Origin: Dryocosmus kuriphilus
Lineage: Eukaryota > Arthropoda > Insecta > Hymenoptera > Cynipidae
Direction: 5' to 3'
Assembly (NCBI GenBank): GCA_038277395.1
Contig: CM076190.1
Coordinates: 237,639,177 to 237,703,176, forward strand
DNA length: 64,000 bases
In this document: piece by piece, positions 22,045 to 33,600 of the stretch
Position numbering within the stretch: the first letter of the stretch is position 1
Layout of the letters: each line of letters begins with the position of its first letter
The notes under the pieces: generated by a model
What the model saw: only the letters and a program-made list of their open reading frames with translations
What the model was told of the DNA's origin: nothing
Databases searched by the model: none
Made by a program: the position numbers and the translations under genes

Positions 22045-22463
22045 TACTAAATTGAAGATAAACCTGAAGTTTTCGGCAAATTTTAGTACTAAGTCCATTA
22101 AATCCGCTGTAATGAATTAAAAACAGTTAAATTTGCGATAAATTTAACTTTGGCCTCGAATAACTTTTGAACTATTAGGTTTCATGAAAAATCATAAGAG
22201 ACCTTTTTTGTAGAGCGTTCAATTCTCTACAAGAAAAAGTGGAGACTATATTTATATGACCCTCAATGGGCCAGCAATAAAAATCAGAATGTCTAAAAAA
22301 GAATTTCCCCATGTTATTCTAATGGGAAATAGAAAAGTACGATGCGGACTATCTTAATATTAATATTAACGGCTAAAATTTTAACTGGTGTCTTTTTACA
22401 CCAAAAATAAACTTTTAAGCCTGTTTGCAAGAAAAAAAAAAAAAATTTTTTTTTTGAATCACC

Positions 22464-22465
<2 letters not shown>
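22045..22465. repeat. Right TIR of the 18.6-22.5 kb transposon
   Basis: This is the inverted partner of 18650-19045. After the shared CTTGCAAACAGG block and the homopolymer run it reads GAATCACCCTA. On the opposite strand the end is therefore TAGGGTGATTC, the probable true element tip. Confidence 0.8.

Positions 22466-22510
<45 letters not shown>
22466..22510. repeat. (TA)n microsatellite
   Basis: An uninterrupted AT dinucleotide tract of ~44 bp abuts the right end of the long-TIR transposon. It may be the insertion target (a TA-rich site) or may have expanded from a TA target duplication. Confidence 0.9.
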
Positions 22511-22624
22511 CTATGTGTTGTACCGCAGCAGTTGCTCTTGGTTTCAAATACCGTACTTCAAGAAAATCGTACAGCGTTGCCACCCAGCTACTACGCAAAC
22601 CATGTGAAGGCTATATTCTGCTTC

Positions 22625-22718
22625 GACTTATTCAGTTGGTGCGATACCCCCTTAAGCCATTGCGAACGCGGCTAGCTCTCGGATGGGTGACGGCTTGTGA
22701 TGGACTCCTAGGTCGCGT
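22625..22718 (+). ncRNA. Possible 5S rRNA-derived sequence (pseudogene or 5S-type SINE)
   Basis: The stretch CGATACCCCCTTAAGCC, then GCGAACGCGGCTAG, then GGATGGGTGACGGCTTG has the order and spacing of the internal control region of 5S rRNA: CGATCACCGAAATTAAGC, then a GCGG.TAG block, then GATGGGGGACCGCTTGGGA. It is diverged and has no clear 3' closing helix. It is therefore more likely a pseudogene or the head of a 5S-derived SINE than a working gene. Recognition is by eye only. Confidence 0.35.
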
Positions 22719-23299
22719 ATTCATTGCTTTCAACATATTTCCAGCGAAGTGTTTGAAAAATGGGATCAGGGTTTGTTGGTTAAAGAATTTTGGCGCAAGT
22801 TAGCCCACCAGTTTGATACCCGATTTTTCCTGTCGGATTGATAATTCTCCGAAGTATTAATTTGGCAGTAGAATCGGTTCGAACGTATTTCTAAGACTCG
22901 ATCGATCAACCGCACGTGCGGCTGGGAGATACTCGGCCGTGTTGCCTTTTGAACGCTCAAGCAATCTGGGTGAGCCTCTATCCTCCAACCTCGTCATCGA
23001 GGCACTGACTGCTCGACGAGGCTACCGAGACAAAGTGTCACAACTCATAACGGGAGTATCATTCAGGATTCCGCCGTGGGTTGACGATCGTCTGCTGCAA
23101 GTTCTGTATTAAAAATTCGTAAAAGTGAATTAGAGTACCTTCCTTTCCGCCAACCATAGGGTACACTTCCTCTCCTCAATAAGACGACCCAAAACGAATT
23201 ATGGACTATTGTGGGGGACGAGTCCTTCCTGAAAGACCCGATCCACGATAAAGCCCTGGGAGTAACTTTTTCCAATAATATAAGTGAGAATCTTCACTT
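22719..23299. other. Moderate-GC sequence with no recognised gene
   Basis: It could be the body of a repeat following the 5S-like head. It includes a CTCGTCATCGAG...CTCGACGAG self-complementary patch near 22990-23020. I see no open frame with recognisable motifs. Confidence 0.35.
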
Positions 23300-23710
23300 T
23301 CGGGCCCTGCTCCGAACAGAAGGACCTTTTTATTTTAATTGAAATTTAAATTCCGCGTCCTTCTCTGAACAGGAGGACGATTTTAATTAAAAGTAAAACA
23401 TAACTTCCGGTTTCTTTTCCGAATAGGAAGATCTCTTTAATAATTAAAAGGGTAAACTAACTTCCGGGTCCTTCTCCCGAATGGAAGAACTTGTTATTAC
23501 TAAAAGCAAACCCTAGCGTCCGGATTCTTCTCCCAAAAGGAGGATCTTTTTCTGGGTCCTTCTCGAAAAATGAGAACCTTTCAATTATTAAAAGTGAAAC
23601 CTAACTTCCGGGTTCTTCTCTGAAAAGGAGGACCTTTCCTGATAAACTGAAAGGAATAAAAATGTACCCTCTCACGATTCCATCTCCGACAGGAGGACCT
23701 CATCTGATTG
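23300..23710. repeat. Minisatellite, ~60-bp units with internal hairpins
   Basis: Seven or so degenerate units share AACTTCCGGGTCCTTCTC, then a 6-8 nt loop, then GGAGGACCTTTTTA, then ATTAAAAGT. Within each unit GTCCTTCTC pairs with GAGGAC-like sequence, so each unit is a small hairpin. Units start near 23300, 23350, 23405, 23465, 23515, 23545, 23605 and 23680. Spacing varies from 30 to 65 bp. Confidence 0.7.
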
Positions 23711-24309
23711 TACAAATGCCTTTTATGAAAATAAAATATTGGGTTTTTGTAGCAAGTTAGATTAGCACTCATCATAGGTGCATGTTTTTTTTGCCTTTGT
23801 GGAGAATAACTAATTTTAAAATTTTTTCACTTTCTAACACGGAAGCAATGAGAAATTATTTTAGAAAGTAGCTAGGGTAAAGTTCCTGACCAAATAATGA
23901 AGAACGCAATTGAGAACATCATATAGGGCAAGTCTGCGAAAGTTCTTAGCTCCTAAGTCTGTTGCTCTTGAACCTATTTCCATAAAGTTTTTTGAAAGAA
24001 ATAGAATGATCTGTGAATCGAGTGTCCAACAGTTGGCGAACCAAGCCCGCATGTCAGATCAACTGCTCCTATCCCGGGGTAAGTTGGTCAAATTTCGAAA
24101 CTTGTTTCAACATGTAGTATTTTATAACCAGAACAATGATTTTTAAGTTATCATATTTTTCATTATAGTAACCAGAGGTATGCTTCCTAATTATCTATAG
24201 TGATAAATTCATTATTAGTTAATAAACTTCGTCGAAAAACTTCATCGAAAAAAAATTCATCAATTAATTATTAAAATTATAACAATCGAGTTATGAAAAG
24301 TTGGCTAAC
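23711..24309. other. No recognised gene
   Basis: Two overlapping antisense ORFs (23861-24146) lack motifs. The rest is AT-rich. Confidence 0.4.
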
Positions 24310-25280
24310 CAGACTGGGTCTCCCATAATCCTTGAAAATTCCATAAAATCCTTTATACATTTTAAAATTCCTTGAAATATCTTAAAATCCCTTGAAATCA
24401 TTGTAAATACTGCAAAATTCTTCGAATTGCCTTGAAAATTTTGAAATCCCCCAAAATCCCTTCACATAATTTGAAATTAAACAAAAAACCATTCAAGTTA
24501 ATATACATTTTTAGAATTTCTGTGAATCCTTGGAGATTAAAAAAAAAACTTCGAATTTCGTGAAATTTCTTGAAATACCTTACAATCCCTTGAAACATTT
24601 GGAAAGACTAAAAAATTCTTTGAAATCCTGAAATTTTTTTAATTTCTTGAAATTTTTGGATTCTTTTAGAATAACCTACAATGGTCAAAATCTTTTCAAA
24701 ATTAAATCCTATCTTTGACGTATGTCACTTATATATAATTTTAATTATTAACATTTAACGACAAATAACCATTGAATAAAGCAGATTAAATTGTCAGTGA
24801 CAAGAAAACAACATATTTTCCCAAAAGTCTGTGATGATGAAATCCTCTGAAATACCTTCAAGTATTTCCAAAGCTTGCAAGAATATTTGAAATTCGTAAA
24901 AAAAATATTTTAGAATTTCTTGAAATTCTTCAGAATCTTTTAAAATAACTTAAAATCTTTCAAATTGTTTGGAATTTTTAAATTCCTTCCTAAATTCTAA
25001 AATTGTGAAGATGCACGAAAATTCCTTGACAAAATTTTTAATCTAATCCACAAAGTTCTCTATGAATTCCATGAAATCCCTTAAAATCCCTTGGGGCCTT
25101 ATTCATGAATCTCCAGTAAAAATAAACGGTCAAATCACTAGATATCAATGGAATACTTGGATATTCAATAGTACTTTATGCCACGTCAAATGCCTTGGGG
25201 TACATTAAAATACTTCAAGCTCTTTGCAGATACTGCAAATTTTTTTGAAAACTCTTGAAATTCCTCGGAATCGGTGTTAC
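24310..25280. repeat. TTGAAAT/CCCTTGAAAT low-complexity repeat, block 1
   Basis: It is made of loosely iterated words such as CCTTGAAATCCCTTGAAAT, AAAATCCTTTGAAAT and GAAATTCTTTGAAAT, without a fixed longer period. The same family recurs at 6720-6940 and 26560-27700, and in reverse orientation at about 29400-29800 and 44930-45040. It is not coding. Confidence 0.75.
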
Positions 25281-26559
25281 ATGACACCTTACTGTACATT
25301 ACTTGAATCTGCTTGTACCACTTTTATTTTGTAAATAGCTCCTCTTCTTTTTGCGGGAATAAGATGCCGACAGAAGTAAATTATTTTTAAGGATTCTCTC
25401 GGTCTTTGCTTTTATATTCGATTTTTCATTTATATTGGTCAGTTCTCTCTGGATGGAGTTAAGTGTCCCCAAAATTAATAGTTTTACACTTGTGTTTCCT
25501 CTTTTGTTTTAATTTATCTTTCGATGAGTCGCGTCACTGGAGATGGAAGTTGGAGGTTTAAACGTGACATGTTGACATCATGACTTCCATTTGGACGAAG
25601 TGCAGGCGAGACCCCGTCCCACGGAGCCGAACTGTCAGGGACGCAGCAAGCTACTGCACAATGGAAGAAAAGCATAGATGTGATTCCCATCTTTGAATCG
25701 CCCGCGACCGTGAGATGCTCGTGGACAGTGGCAGTGGCGAAATATCCCGGCCATCGAGGAGACGTCTTCCCTCGACACTACCATCGGTCGTCGATCAGCG
25801 AGGTGTGCAAGATCCAACGAGGCGTAACAACGTATGAGCATGAGGGTGAAAATGGACTCACGATGGACGCATCCGTAGCCACCGACAACGAAGGCTCGAA
25901 GCGCCACTTCTGCCTGGACAAGCGCCTAACATTGACGCGTTAATTCAACCTCTCAGTTTTCTTTTCCACTGTGCAGCTTATAGTTTTCTTTTCTTTTTTC
26001 GAGATTTACTTGTTCCGAACTTATTCTGTGCAGGCGAGGTATCTCTAAAGCCAAATTTTTATTGTGGAAAAAGGGAGCATCGGTGGACATTTTGGGGCGA
26101 TGTTCGCCTTTCGAAAAATAGCTACCAACCGTTCCAAGGCAGACTCGTTAAGTTTTTTTTTTATCTCGTCGGCTAACCGCAATACTATAATCGTCTTTAT
26201 TGGTCTTTGCGAATTCTTATCTTCTTAAAATGTGCAGATTTGGGGATTATTTATCAGTTTAATTATAACCCGCCTAGTTTACTTGACTCATTATTTTCTT
26301 AAATTTTCCGTTGATTCATTGAAAATATATTGGTTTTCTATTTTATGGAATAATTTTGTTATTTTACTTTTAATATAAGAAACCATCTCTCTTTGCGTGT
26401 TTAAAACTTCCAGATAAGCCCATGCCACTCTCCCAGTTGCGGAGCTCTTTACTGTTATCTTCCTTACCTTTTTAAATTTGAAAATATTATAATTTAGTGC
26501 CTTTCCCGAGGAGAACGGGAAAAGCCATTAAATCGGCTATAATACCTCAATATCGATTG
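25281..26559. other. Non-repetitive island, GC-richer at 25540-25950
   Basis: This separates two TTGAAAT blocks. The 25635-25943 part is open on both strands (90 and 87 codons), which is what balanced GC content gives by chance. Neither product has recognisable motifs. It could be a piece of an unrecognised element. Confidence 0.35.
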
Positions 26560-27700
26560 AAATCTCGTGAAACTGTTTAAGAAGGCACCAATCCGCAGAT
26601 ATCCTTTGAAATCGCTTGAAATTTTCTTAAAAATCTTACGTCATTTTTGAAATTCATGTAAATCTTTAGAATCTCCTGAAATTCTTAAGGATGGTGTAAA
26701 CTAATTCAGAATATTTAAATATATTTGAATTTTTTTAAATTCCTTCCTATCTTTTGAAACCTTTCAAAATCCGTAGAAATCCCTTAAAATCCTTTGTCTC
26801 GATTTAAGTTCCTTTGAACTCTTTAAAATCACTTAAATAGTTTAGAATAAGTAGAAATAATTTAAAATCCCTTCAAAATAAATTAAATCTCATTCCTAAA
26901 GTTTTCTAGAAATCACTTAAAGTCTCTCAAAATCCTTAGAGATCTTAGAAATTCTGTAAGATTTCTTGAAATTATTCAAATCTCCTAAAATCTTTTAAAT
27001 ACTTCAAGGTGCTATGAAATACCTTATATATTGTGCAAATCCTTGAAAATCCTCGGAAATTCTTTGTTTTCCCTTGAAATTTTTGTAATCTCTTGCAGCT
27101 TTCTCAAATATTTTTCAATAACTTAAAATTTTATCATTTTTTTTAAATTACATCTGTCGCTTGAAATTTATTGAAAGCCCTTAAAACCTTTGTAAAACTT
27201 AGAAATCTTTTGGAATACGCAGAAATCATCTCAAGTCCCTTGAATATAGACTGAATTAAATTTATTAATTCAAATTCGCCAAATAAAACCTTAAAATATC
27301 TAGTAACCTTTCGGATCTTCGCAATTCTTAGAGATACAATAAAACCCTTTAAATCTCAAGAAATTTCTTGAAATCCCTTGAAATTTTTATAATAACCTAA
27401 AATCTTTGCAGTAATTTGAGGTCCCATGAACTTACCTAGATATTGTGAAATCCGTTGAAATGCCTTGAAATTTTTGTAAATCATAAAAATCCATTGAAAA
27501 AAGTAGAAATCATTTGAAATACCTTTAAGTCTTTGGCATCCTTGGAGATTCAAAGAATTCTTTGGAAATACTATACAAAATTCTTTGAAATTCCTTGAAA
27601 TCCTTTCACGTATTTGAAATTATTGAATTCTTTTTGAATCCTGTAAAATTCTTTGAAATCTGGGATATCCTCTGAAAAACTTTAAAATAATTTGAAAACA
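26560..27700. repeat. TTGAAAT low-complexity repeat, block 2
   Basis: It has the same loose iteration as block 1 (CTTGAAATTTTT, AAATCCCTTAAAATCC, TCTTGAAATCCCTTG). The transition to unique sequence is near 27700. Confidence 0.75.
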
Positions 27701-27829
27701 TACATTAAATAAATAAATAAATCGTTCATTTGTAGTTCTCATATCTTTTGTATCAATTTTTTCAATATTTAAACATTACTTATTTTTATCCTCCTCTATG
27801 GGACGCGTGAATTCCTCTACTCCTTAAAA

Positions 27830-28845
27830 CGGGGAATTAAATTTTCCTGACTAAGGAGAAGAAGATCTCGAACCTGGTCGCAGTGAGGAGGCCTAAGAAC
27901 CCCCGCGGATAACAACAACCCGGACGCCGCAACGAGGACGACCCTTACGGGTAGGATTTGAAAGTTAGTAGGGTGGAAGTGTCAGTGTGAATTCGACAAA
28001 GCAGTAAACATCGAGTGGTACTAGGTGCCCGTATCAGCCCCTAAGCCAATGTGTGAAATACCGTGTCGAAGGCTGAGTGTTACCAAGGAATGGTGACTCC
28101 TACTGTGACTTGGGATACCAGGCAACCTCCCAGTGTAAAAGTGCCCTATCCCCACAAGCGGGGTGAACGGATGACTTCAATGAAACCCGACATGAACACT
28201 TCATCTCCTCTTGAGAAGATGGAGACCAACGAAGGTGAGAAATCACTAACTCCACAAGGGTCTGATGCGGTTCCTAGTACCTCGAGTGGTACAGCTGGTA
28301 ATGAGACTCTAATTAGTCACATTAACGAAGCCAAAGCCACTGAGAACGATGGAACCGTGGTAGGCCCCAAGAAATGAGAATATATTACCGCCGTCAGTAG
28401 TAGGCACCAACGCCAGCACCTTAATCTGCAGCGCGAGGAGGCTCCTAAACCTGCGACCCCAAAACGGTCTCTATCTGATGGCGGTACTCCTAATCAAGAG
28501 CAAGCAATGGCCGTAGAGACGGCTCTCGACAAGATGATCGCCGAGGTAAAACCTGGCGAAATTATCCCGAGATTTGAGACTTCCGTGACGAGACTGCATA
28601 TCACATATTATGTGAATGTGATGTGCTAATATGCCTCGGAATAAAGCATTTCGGAAGCCACTTCTGCGAACCAGAGAATTTCGTAGATATTCCATATACG
28701 ACGATATACGCATATCTAGAGAAAACCGGCCTCCTTAGAGAGGCTTAGTTTTAAGGGCAAAGTACAATAGGTTAGATTAGTTAATCTCAGTGCTATGGGA
28801 CTTTATTGAACTTGCCCCTCTGAAATAATAATAATAATAATAATA
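27830..28845 (+). pseudogene. LINE deletion derivative: 5' UTR/ORF1 start joined to a (TAA)n 3' end
   Basis: A GC-richer leader (GAACCTGGTCGCAGTGAGGA at 27872) precedes a 104-codon frame at 28063-28377. That frame is Thr/Ser/Pro-rich with SPLEKMETNEGEKS, and runs past one TGA into EAPKPATPKRSLSDGGTPN (28437-28490) and AVETALDKMIAEVKPGEI. This composition and the KR.SDGGTP block resemble the N-terminal part of LOA/Jockey-type ORF1 proteins. No zinc knuckles, endonuclease or RT follow. Instead the sequence runs into 28750-28825 and a (TAA)n-like tail (AATAATAATAATAATAATAA at 28825-28845), a typical LINE 3' end. It therefore looks like an internally deleted, non-autonomous LINE. Confidence 0.55.
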
Positions 28846-29819
28846 CATATTTCTATGTTTATTTTCTATAATGATTTTTCTAGACTAGCGAAAAAAAGTA
28901 TGAGCAAATCCTTATAGGCGTATGCAGAATTTACTGTAACATTTTTTCGTCAGGGAATTTTTGAAACAAATTACGGACTTTTTTGTTACCTTAGTATTCT
29001 TTATTAAACCAAAACTGAACTTTTTTACTACAATCAATTTTTATATCACTTTATTGGAAAAAAGTAGCTAAGAGAGTATCTTTCTGGGTAGCTGCCTAGT
29101 TTTGCGTCTTTTCCGAATTTTCAAGTTTTCGCATCAGCTTCTTTTTAAATAACTTCCAATCTACCCTACAATGAAAAATCAGGAGGGTTGTTCGAAAAAG
29201 TTAATTATTTTGATTTTTATCCTAATTTTAAAGATAATTTTATTTTTAAAATTGGCGAATCGCGGCTTTTCGGAATTTTTAACTTTCAATTTTGAAATTG
29301 ACAATAAATATCTTGAAACATATATTAAAAATTATGAGAGTTAAAAATTTAAAAGTTAGAACTCAAAAGATATAAAAACCGGTTATGATAAAATATTTTT
29401 AAAAATTTCATAGGATTTAAGATATTTCAAGTCTTTATGGAATTTCAAGAAATTTTAAAGGTTATAGAGATACATAAAAGTATTTCAACATACTTAAAAT
29501 GATTTTATAGTATTTAAATGAACTTTAAAAAGATTGCAAAGTATTTTAATAGATTGTAAAAGATTTATGGAAATGTCAAGGGTAGTCAAAATATTTCAAA
29601 CTATTTTAAACAATTTCGAAAGATTCTAAATGACTTTAAAGAATCTGAGGTGATTTACGCAGTATTTCAAAGTATTTAAATAGATTTAAAAATATTTTTA
29701 AAATTTTCAAAGGATTTTGAAATATTTCAAAGCACTTCAAGGGATACAAAATTATTTTGAAGAATTGAAAGGAAAGCAACTTCGTACAATTTGAAGAGAT
29801 TTTAAAACCTCAGTCACAC
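28846..29819. other. AT-rich, TTTAAAG/TTCAAAG-type low-complexity sequence
   Basis: From about 29400 the iteration AAGATTTTAAAG, ATTTCAAAGTATTT is the reverse-oriented form of the TTGAAAT family. The last ~20 bp before the poly-C tract (CTCAGTCACACCAGCCCC) are mirrored on the far side of the satellite (GGGGCTAGTGTAACTGAG near 44917-44934). Confidence 0.6.
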
Positions 29820-30620
29820 CAGCCCCCCCCCCCCCCCCCCCCCCCCCTTAAAATTTTTAACTTTTCATTGTGGCCCTCAATTGTGCCTCAAATGCGCTCA
29901 TATACGCTACGAATAAAAAATTTTGCGCCAAAAAAACATAAGAGTTACAGGAAGGATTACGGGGGGGGGTATACGACCCCCCCCCCCCCCCATTTGAGAA
30001 TTCCAATTTTATGTTGCATAAGTTGGAAGGACTCCAAATGCGCTGTTCAGCGCCATCAAGCAAAAGTTTCGTGCCACAATGATAACAGAGTTATCAGCGA
30101 CACAAATGGGTGTGGGGGCTGGCTCGATATTTCCAAAATCATAACTTCTCTATCCTTTCATCATAGCCATTCGTCATAACTTCAAATGCGCTCAAATGCG
30201 CCGCAAAAAAAATGTTTGCGCTAAATAATTAGCAAAGATAGCGTTGGGCGGGGGGGGGGGGCAGTGTGACCTAGGTGTTAAATCCTCGAAAGTAATATTA
30301 AATAAAAAATAGTGGACCGAAAGGTATTGGCCATCAAATGCTCTCAAATGCGCCGCAAAAATTTTCTACATATCTTCAAAATTACACAAGTTATCGAGAT
30401 CATAACAATGTATAATGTGATGACTACTGAAAAAAAAAATTTTACAATTTCAAAATTGTCTACAGCCCATCCTCTACAACTTCAAATGCGCTCAAATGCG
30501 CTACCAGAATTTCCTGCCTATTTTCAAAATTGACCAAAATATGAAGGTCTCAACAATTTGCCAAGCGATGACCATTACAAAAAAAAAGTTCAATCTGCAG
30601 CGATAATGGGCGTTTGGATA
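29820..30620. repeat. Divergent outer monomers of the satellite, left edge
   Basis: It starts with a C-run of about 27 nt (29822-29847). The word TCAAATGCGCTCAAATGCGCC or relatives then recur near 29885, 30033, 30182, 30333, 30481 and 30627, intervals of 146-151 bp, which is the period of the main satellite. Between them the sequence is unlike the main monomer. G-runs near 29964-29972 and 30247-30260 and C-runs near 29978-29990 add to the edge character. These are probably older or alternative monomers. Confidence 0.75.
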
Positions 30621-33600
30621 GGATTTCAAATGCGCTCACACGCGACACCTTGAAAATTATCAATAAATCACGAACAACCCCCTCATCGCCACTTATACTT
30701 GACCCACCCCACCCAAAACGATTACATTATTTAGCAATATCAGAGTCGATAATGAAAGTTTCGGATCCGATTTGAAATGCGGTATTATGCGGCATCTTCA
30801 AATTGATCAGAAAACCAAAAACAGCCCCCTCATCACAACATATCCTTGACCCAACCCACCCAGCACTAATGCCTACACTATATTGCAATATTAGAGTCGA
30901 TAATGAGCCTTTCGGATCTGATTTTAAATGCGCTCTTATACACCATCTTCAAAATGATCAAAAATCTATAAGCAACCCCCTGGTTACCACTTATCTTCGA
31001 CCAACACCACCCAACATCAATTATTACATTATTTTGAAATATCAGAGTCGATGATGAGGTTTTCGGATCCGATTTTAAATGCGCTCTTATGCGCGATCTT
31101 CAAAAATATCAACTAACCATGAGCAAACACCTCATCACCACTTACCTTGGACCCTCCGTACCGAATACCAATGATTACTTTATTTTTCAATATCAGAGAC
31201 GATAGTGGGCTATTCGGATCCCATTTTAAATGCGCCGTTATGCGCCATCATCAAAATCATCAAAAAAACTTGAGCAACCTCTCATCGCCACTTATTTTGA
31301 ACCCAACCCACCCAATACCAATGGCTACTTTATTTTTCAATATCAGGGTCGACAATGAGCTTTTGGGATCCGATTTTAAATGCGCTCTTATGCGCCATTT
31401 TCAAAAGTATCAACAAACCATGAGCAACCCCCTCATCACCACTTACCTTGGACCCTTCGCACCCAATACCAATGATTACTCTATTTTGCAACATCAGAGT
31501 CGATATGAGCTTTTCGGTTCCGATTTTAAATGCGCTCTTATGCGCCATCTTCAAAATTATCAAAGAACCATGAGCAACCCCCCATCGCCATTTATCTTGG
31601 ACCCTCCACACCCAATACCAAAGATTATTTTATTCTTCAATATCAGAGCCGACAACTAGCTATTGGGATCCGATTTTAAATGAGCTCCTATGCGCCATCT
31701 TCGAAATTATCAAAAAACATAAGCAGCAACCTCATCAACATATATCTTTGACCCATCCCACCCAGCACCAGTACTGACGTCATTTTTCAATATCAAAGTC
31801 AATAACGAGCTTCTTGAATGAGATTTCAATGCGCTCTTAGCCGATATCTACAAAATTATCGAAAAACGATAAGCAACCCTCTCATCACCAGTTTTCTTGG
31901 ATCCACAGCACCCAACAACAATTATTACTTTATTTTGCAATACCAGAGTCGATAATGAACTTTTCGGATTAGATTTTAAATGCGCTCTCATGCGCCATCT
32001 TCAAGATTATAAACAAAACCATGAGCAACCACTCATCGACACTTATCTTGGACCCACCGCACCCAATTCCAATGATTCGTTTATTTTTCAATACAGGAGT
32101 CGACAACGAGCTTTTGGCGTCCGATTTTAAATGCAATCTTATGCCCCATCTACAAAATTATCAAAAAACCACAAACAGCACACTCATTAATACTTATCTT
32201 TGACGAGCCACACCCAGCACCAGTTCTTACTTCGTTTTACAATATCAAATTCAATAACGAGCTTCTCGAATGAGATTTCAGTGCGCTCTTAGTGCGCTAT
32301 TTTCAAAATTATCCAAAAACCATAGGCAAGCCCCTCATCACCACTTATCTTTGACCCACACCACCCTACAACAATTATTACTTTATTTTGCAATACCAGA
32401 TTCATGGCATTTCTGATCCGATTTTTAATGGGCTCTTCTGCGCATTCTTCAAAGTTATCAAAAAATCATGAGAAAGACCCACATCGCCACTTACCTTTGA
32501 CAAACACCACCCCATACCAATGACTACATTATTTTGCAATATCCGAGGCGATAATGAGCTCTTCGGAGCGGCTTTTAAATGCGCTCTTATGCGCCATCTT
32601 CAAAATTACGAAACAATCATAAGCAGCCCCTCATCAGCACATATCCTTGAACCACCACACCCAGCACAAATTATTGATTTATTTTGCAATATCAAAGTCT
32701 GTAACGAGATTTTCGAATAGGATTTCATTGCGCTCTTATGCAACATCTTCAAAATTATCAAAAATCCATAAGCAACCTCCTCATCACGTCTTATCTTTGA
32801 GTCAAAACACCCAACAAAGATTATTACTTTATTTTGCAATATCATAGGCGAGAATGCGCTCTTCGGATCAGATTTTAATTGCGCTCTTATTCGAATTCTC
32901 AAAAGTGTCAAAAACCCATGAGCAACACTCTCATCACCACCTATCTTTGACCCAGCGCGCCCAATACCAATGGTTACTTAATTGTGCAATGTCGGATTCG
33001 ATAAGGAGCTTTTCGGATCAAACGCTAAATGCGCTCTTATGCGCCATCTTTAAAATGATCAGAAAACCATAAGCAGCCAGCTCATCACCACATATCTTTC
33101 ACCCGCCCCACCCAGGACCAACTATTACTCTATTTTGCAATATAGAAGTCGATAAGGAGCTTCTCGAACAGGATTTCAATGCCCACTTATGCACTATATT
33201 CAAAATTATGAAAAAACAAGAAGCAGCCTTGTCATCACCACTTATCTTTGACCCACATCCCATAACAACAATTATTAACTTATTTTACGCTCTTCTGCGC
33301 CATCTTCAAAAATATCAAAAAACCATAAGCAGCCCCCCCATCACCACATATCTCTGAGCACACCTCCCAGCACCTATTATTACTGTAGTTTGCAATATCA
33401 GAGTCGATAAGGATCTTTTCGGAACCGACTTTAAATGCAATCTCATGTGCCATCTTCAAAGTTGTAAAAATCCATAAGGAACCACCTCGTCACGTCTTAT
33501 CTTTGACCCACACACCCAACAACATTTATTACATTATCTTGCAATATCAGAGTCGATAATGAGCATTTCCGAACCGATTTTAAATGCGCTCCTATACGCC

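Larger units (their letters stand above)
18634..22465 (+). mobile_element. 3.8-kb DNA transposon with ~400-bp TIRs and spliced transposase
   Basis: Left TIR 18650-19045 (starting CTTGCAAACAGGCTTAAAAG) is mirrored at 22045-22432 (ending CTTTTAAGCCTGTTTGCAAG). The arms share long identical stretches, for example AAATCATAAGAGACCTTTTT at the right and its complement at the left. They differ at only a small fraction of positions, so the element is young. Between them lies one gene, the transposase below, with ~300 bp of AT-rich leader. The right end continues through poly-A/T to GAATCACCCTA. A (TA)n tract follows immediately and prevents recognising a target duplication. Confidence 0.85.

Noticed and set aside
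25635..25943. Overlapping plus and minus ORFs of 87-90 codons
   Set aside because: Both are explained by a local rise in GC content; neither shows motifs, and no promoter, splice or homologous unit is visible.
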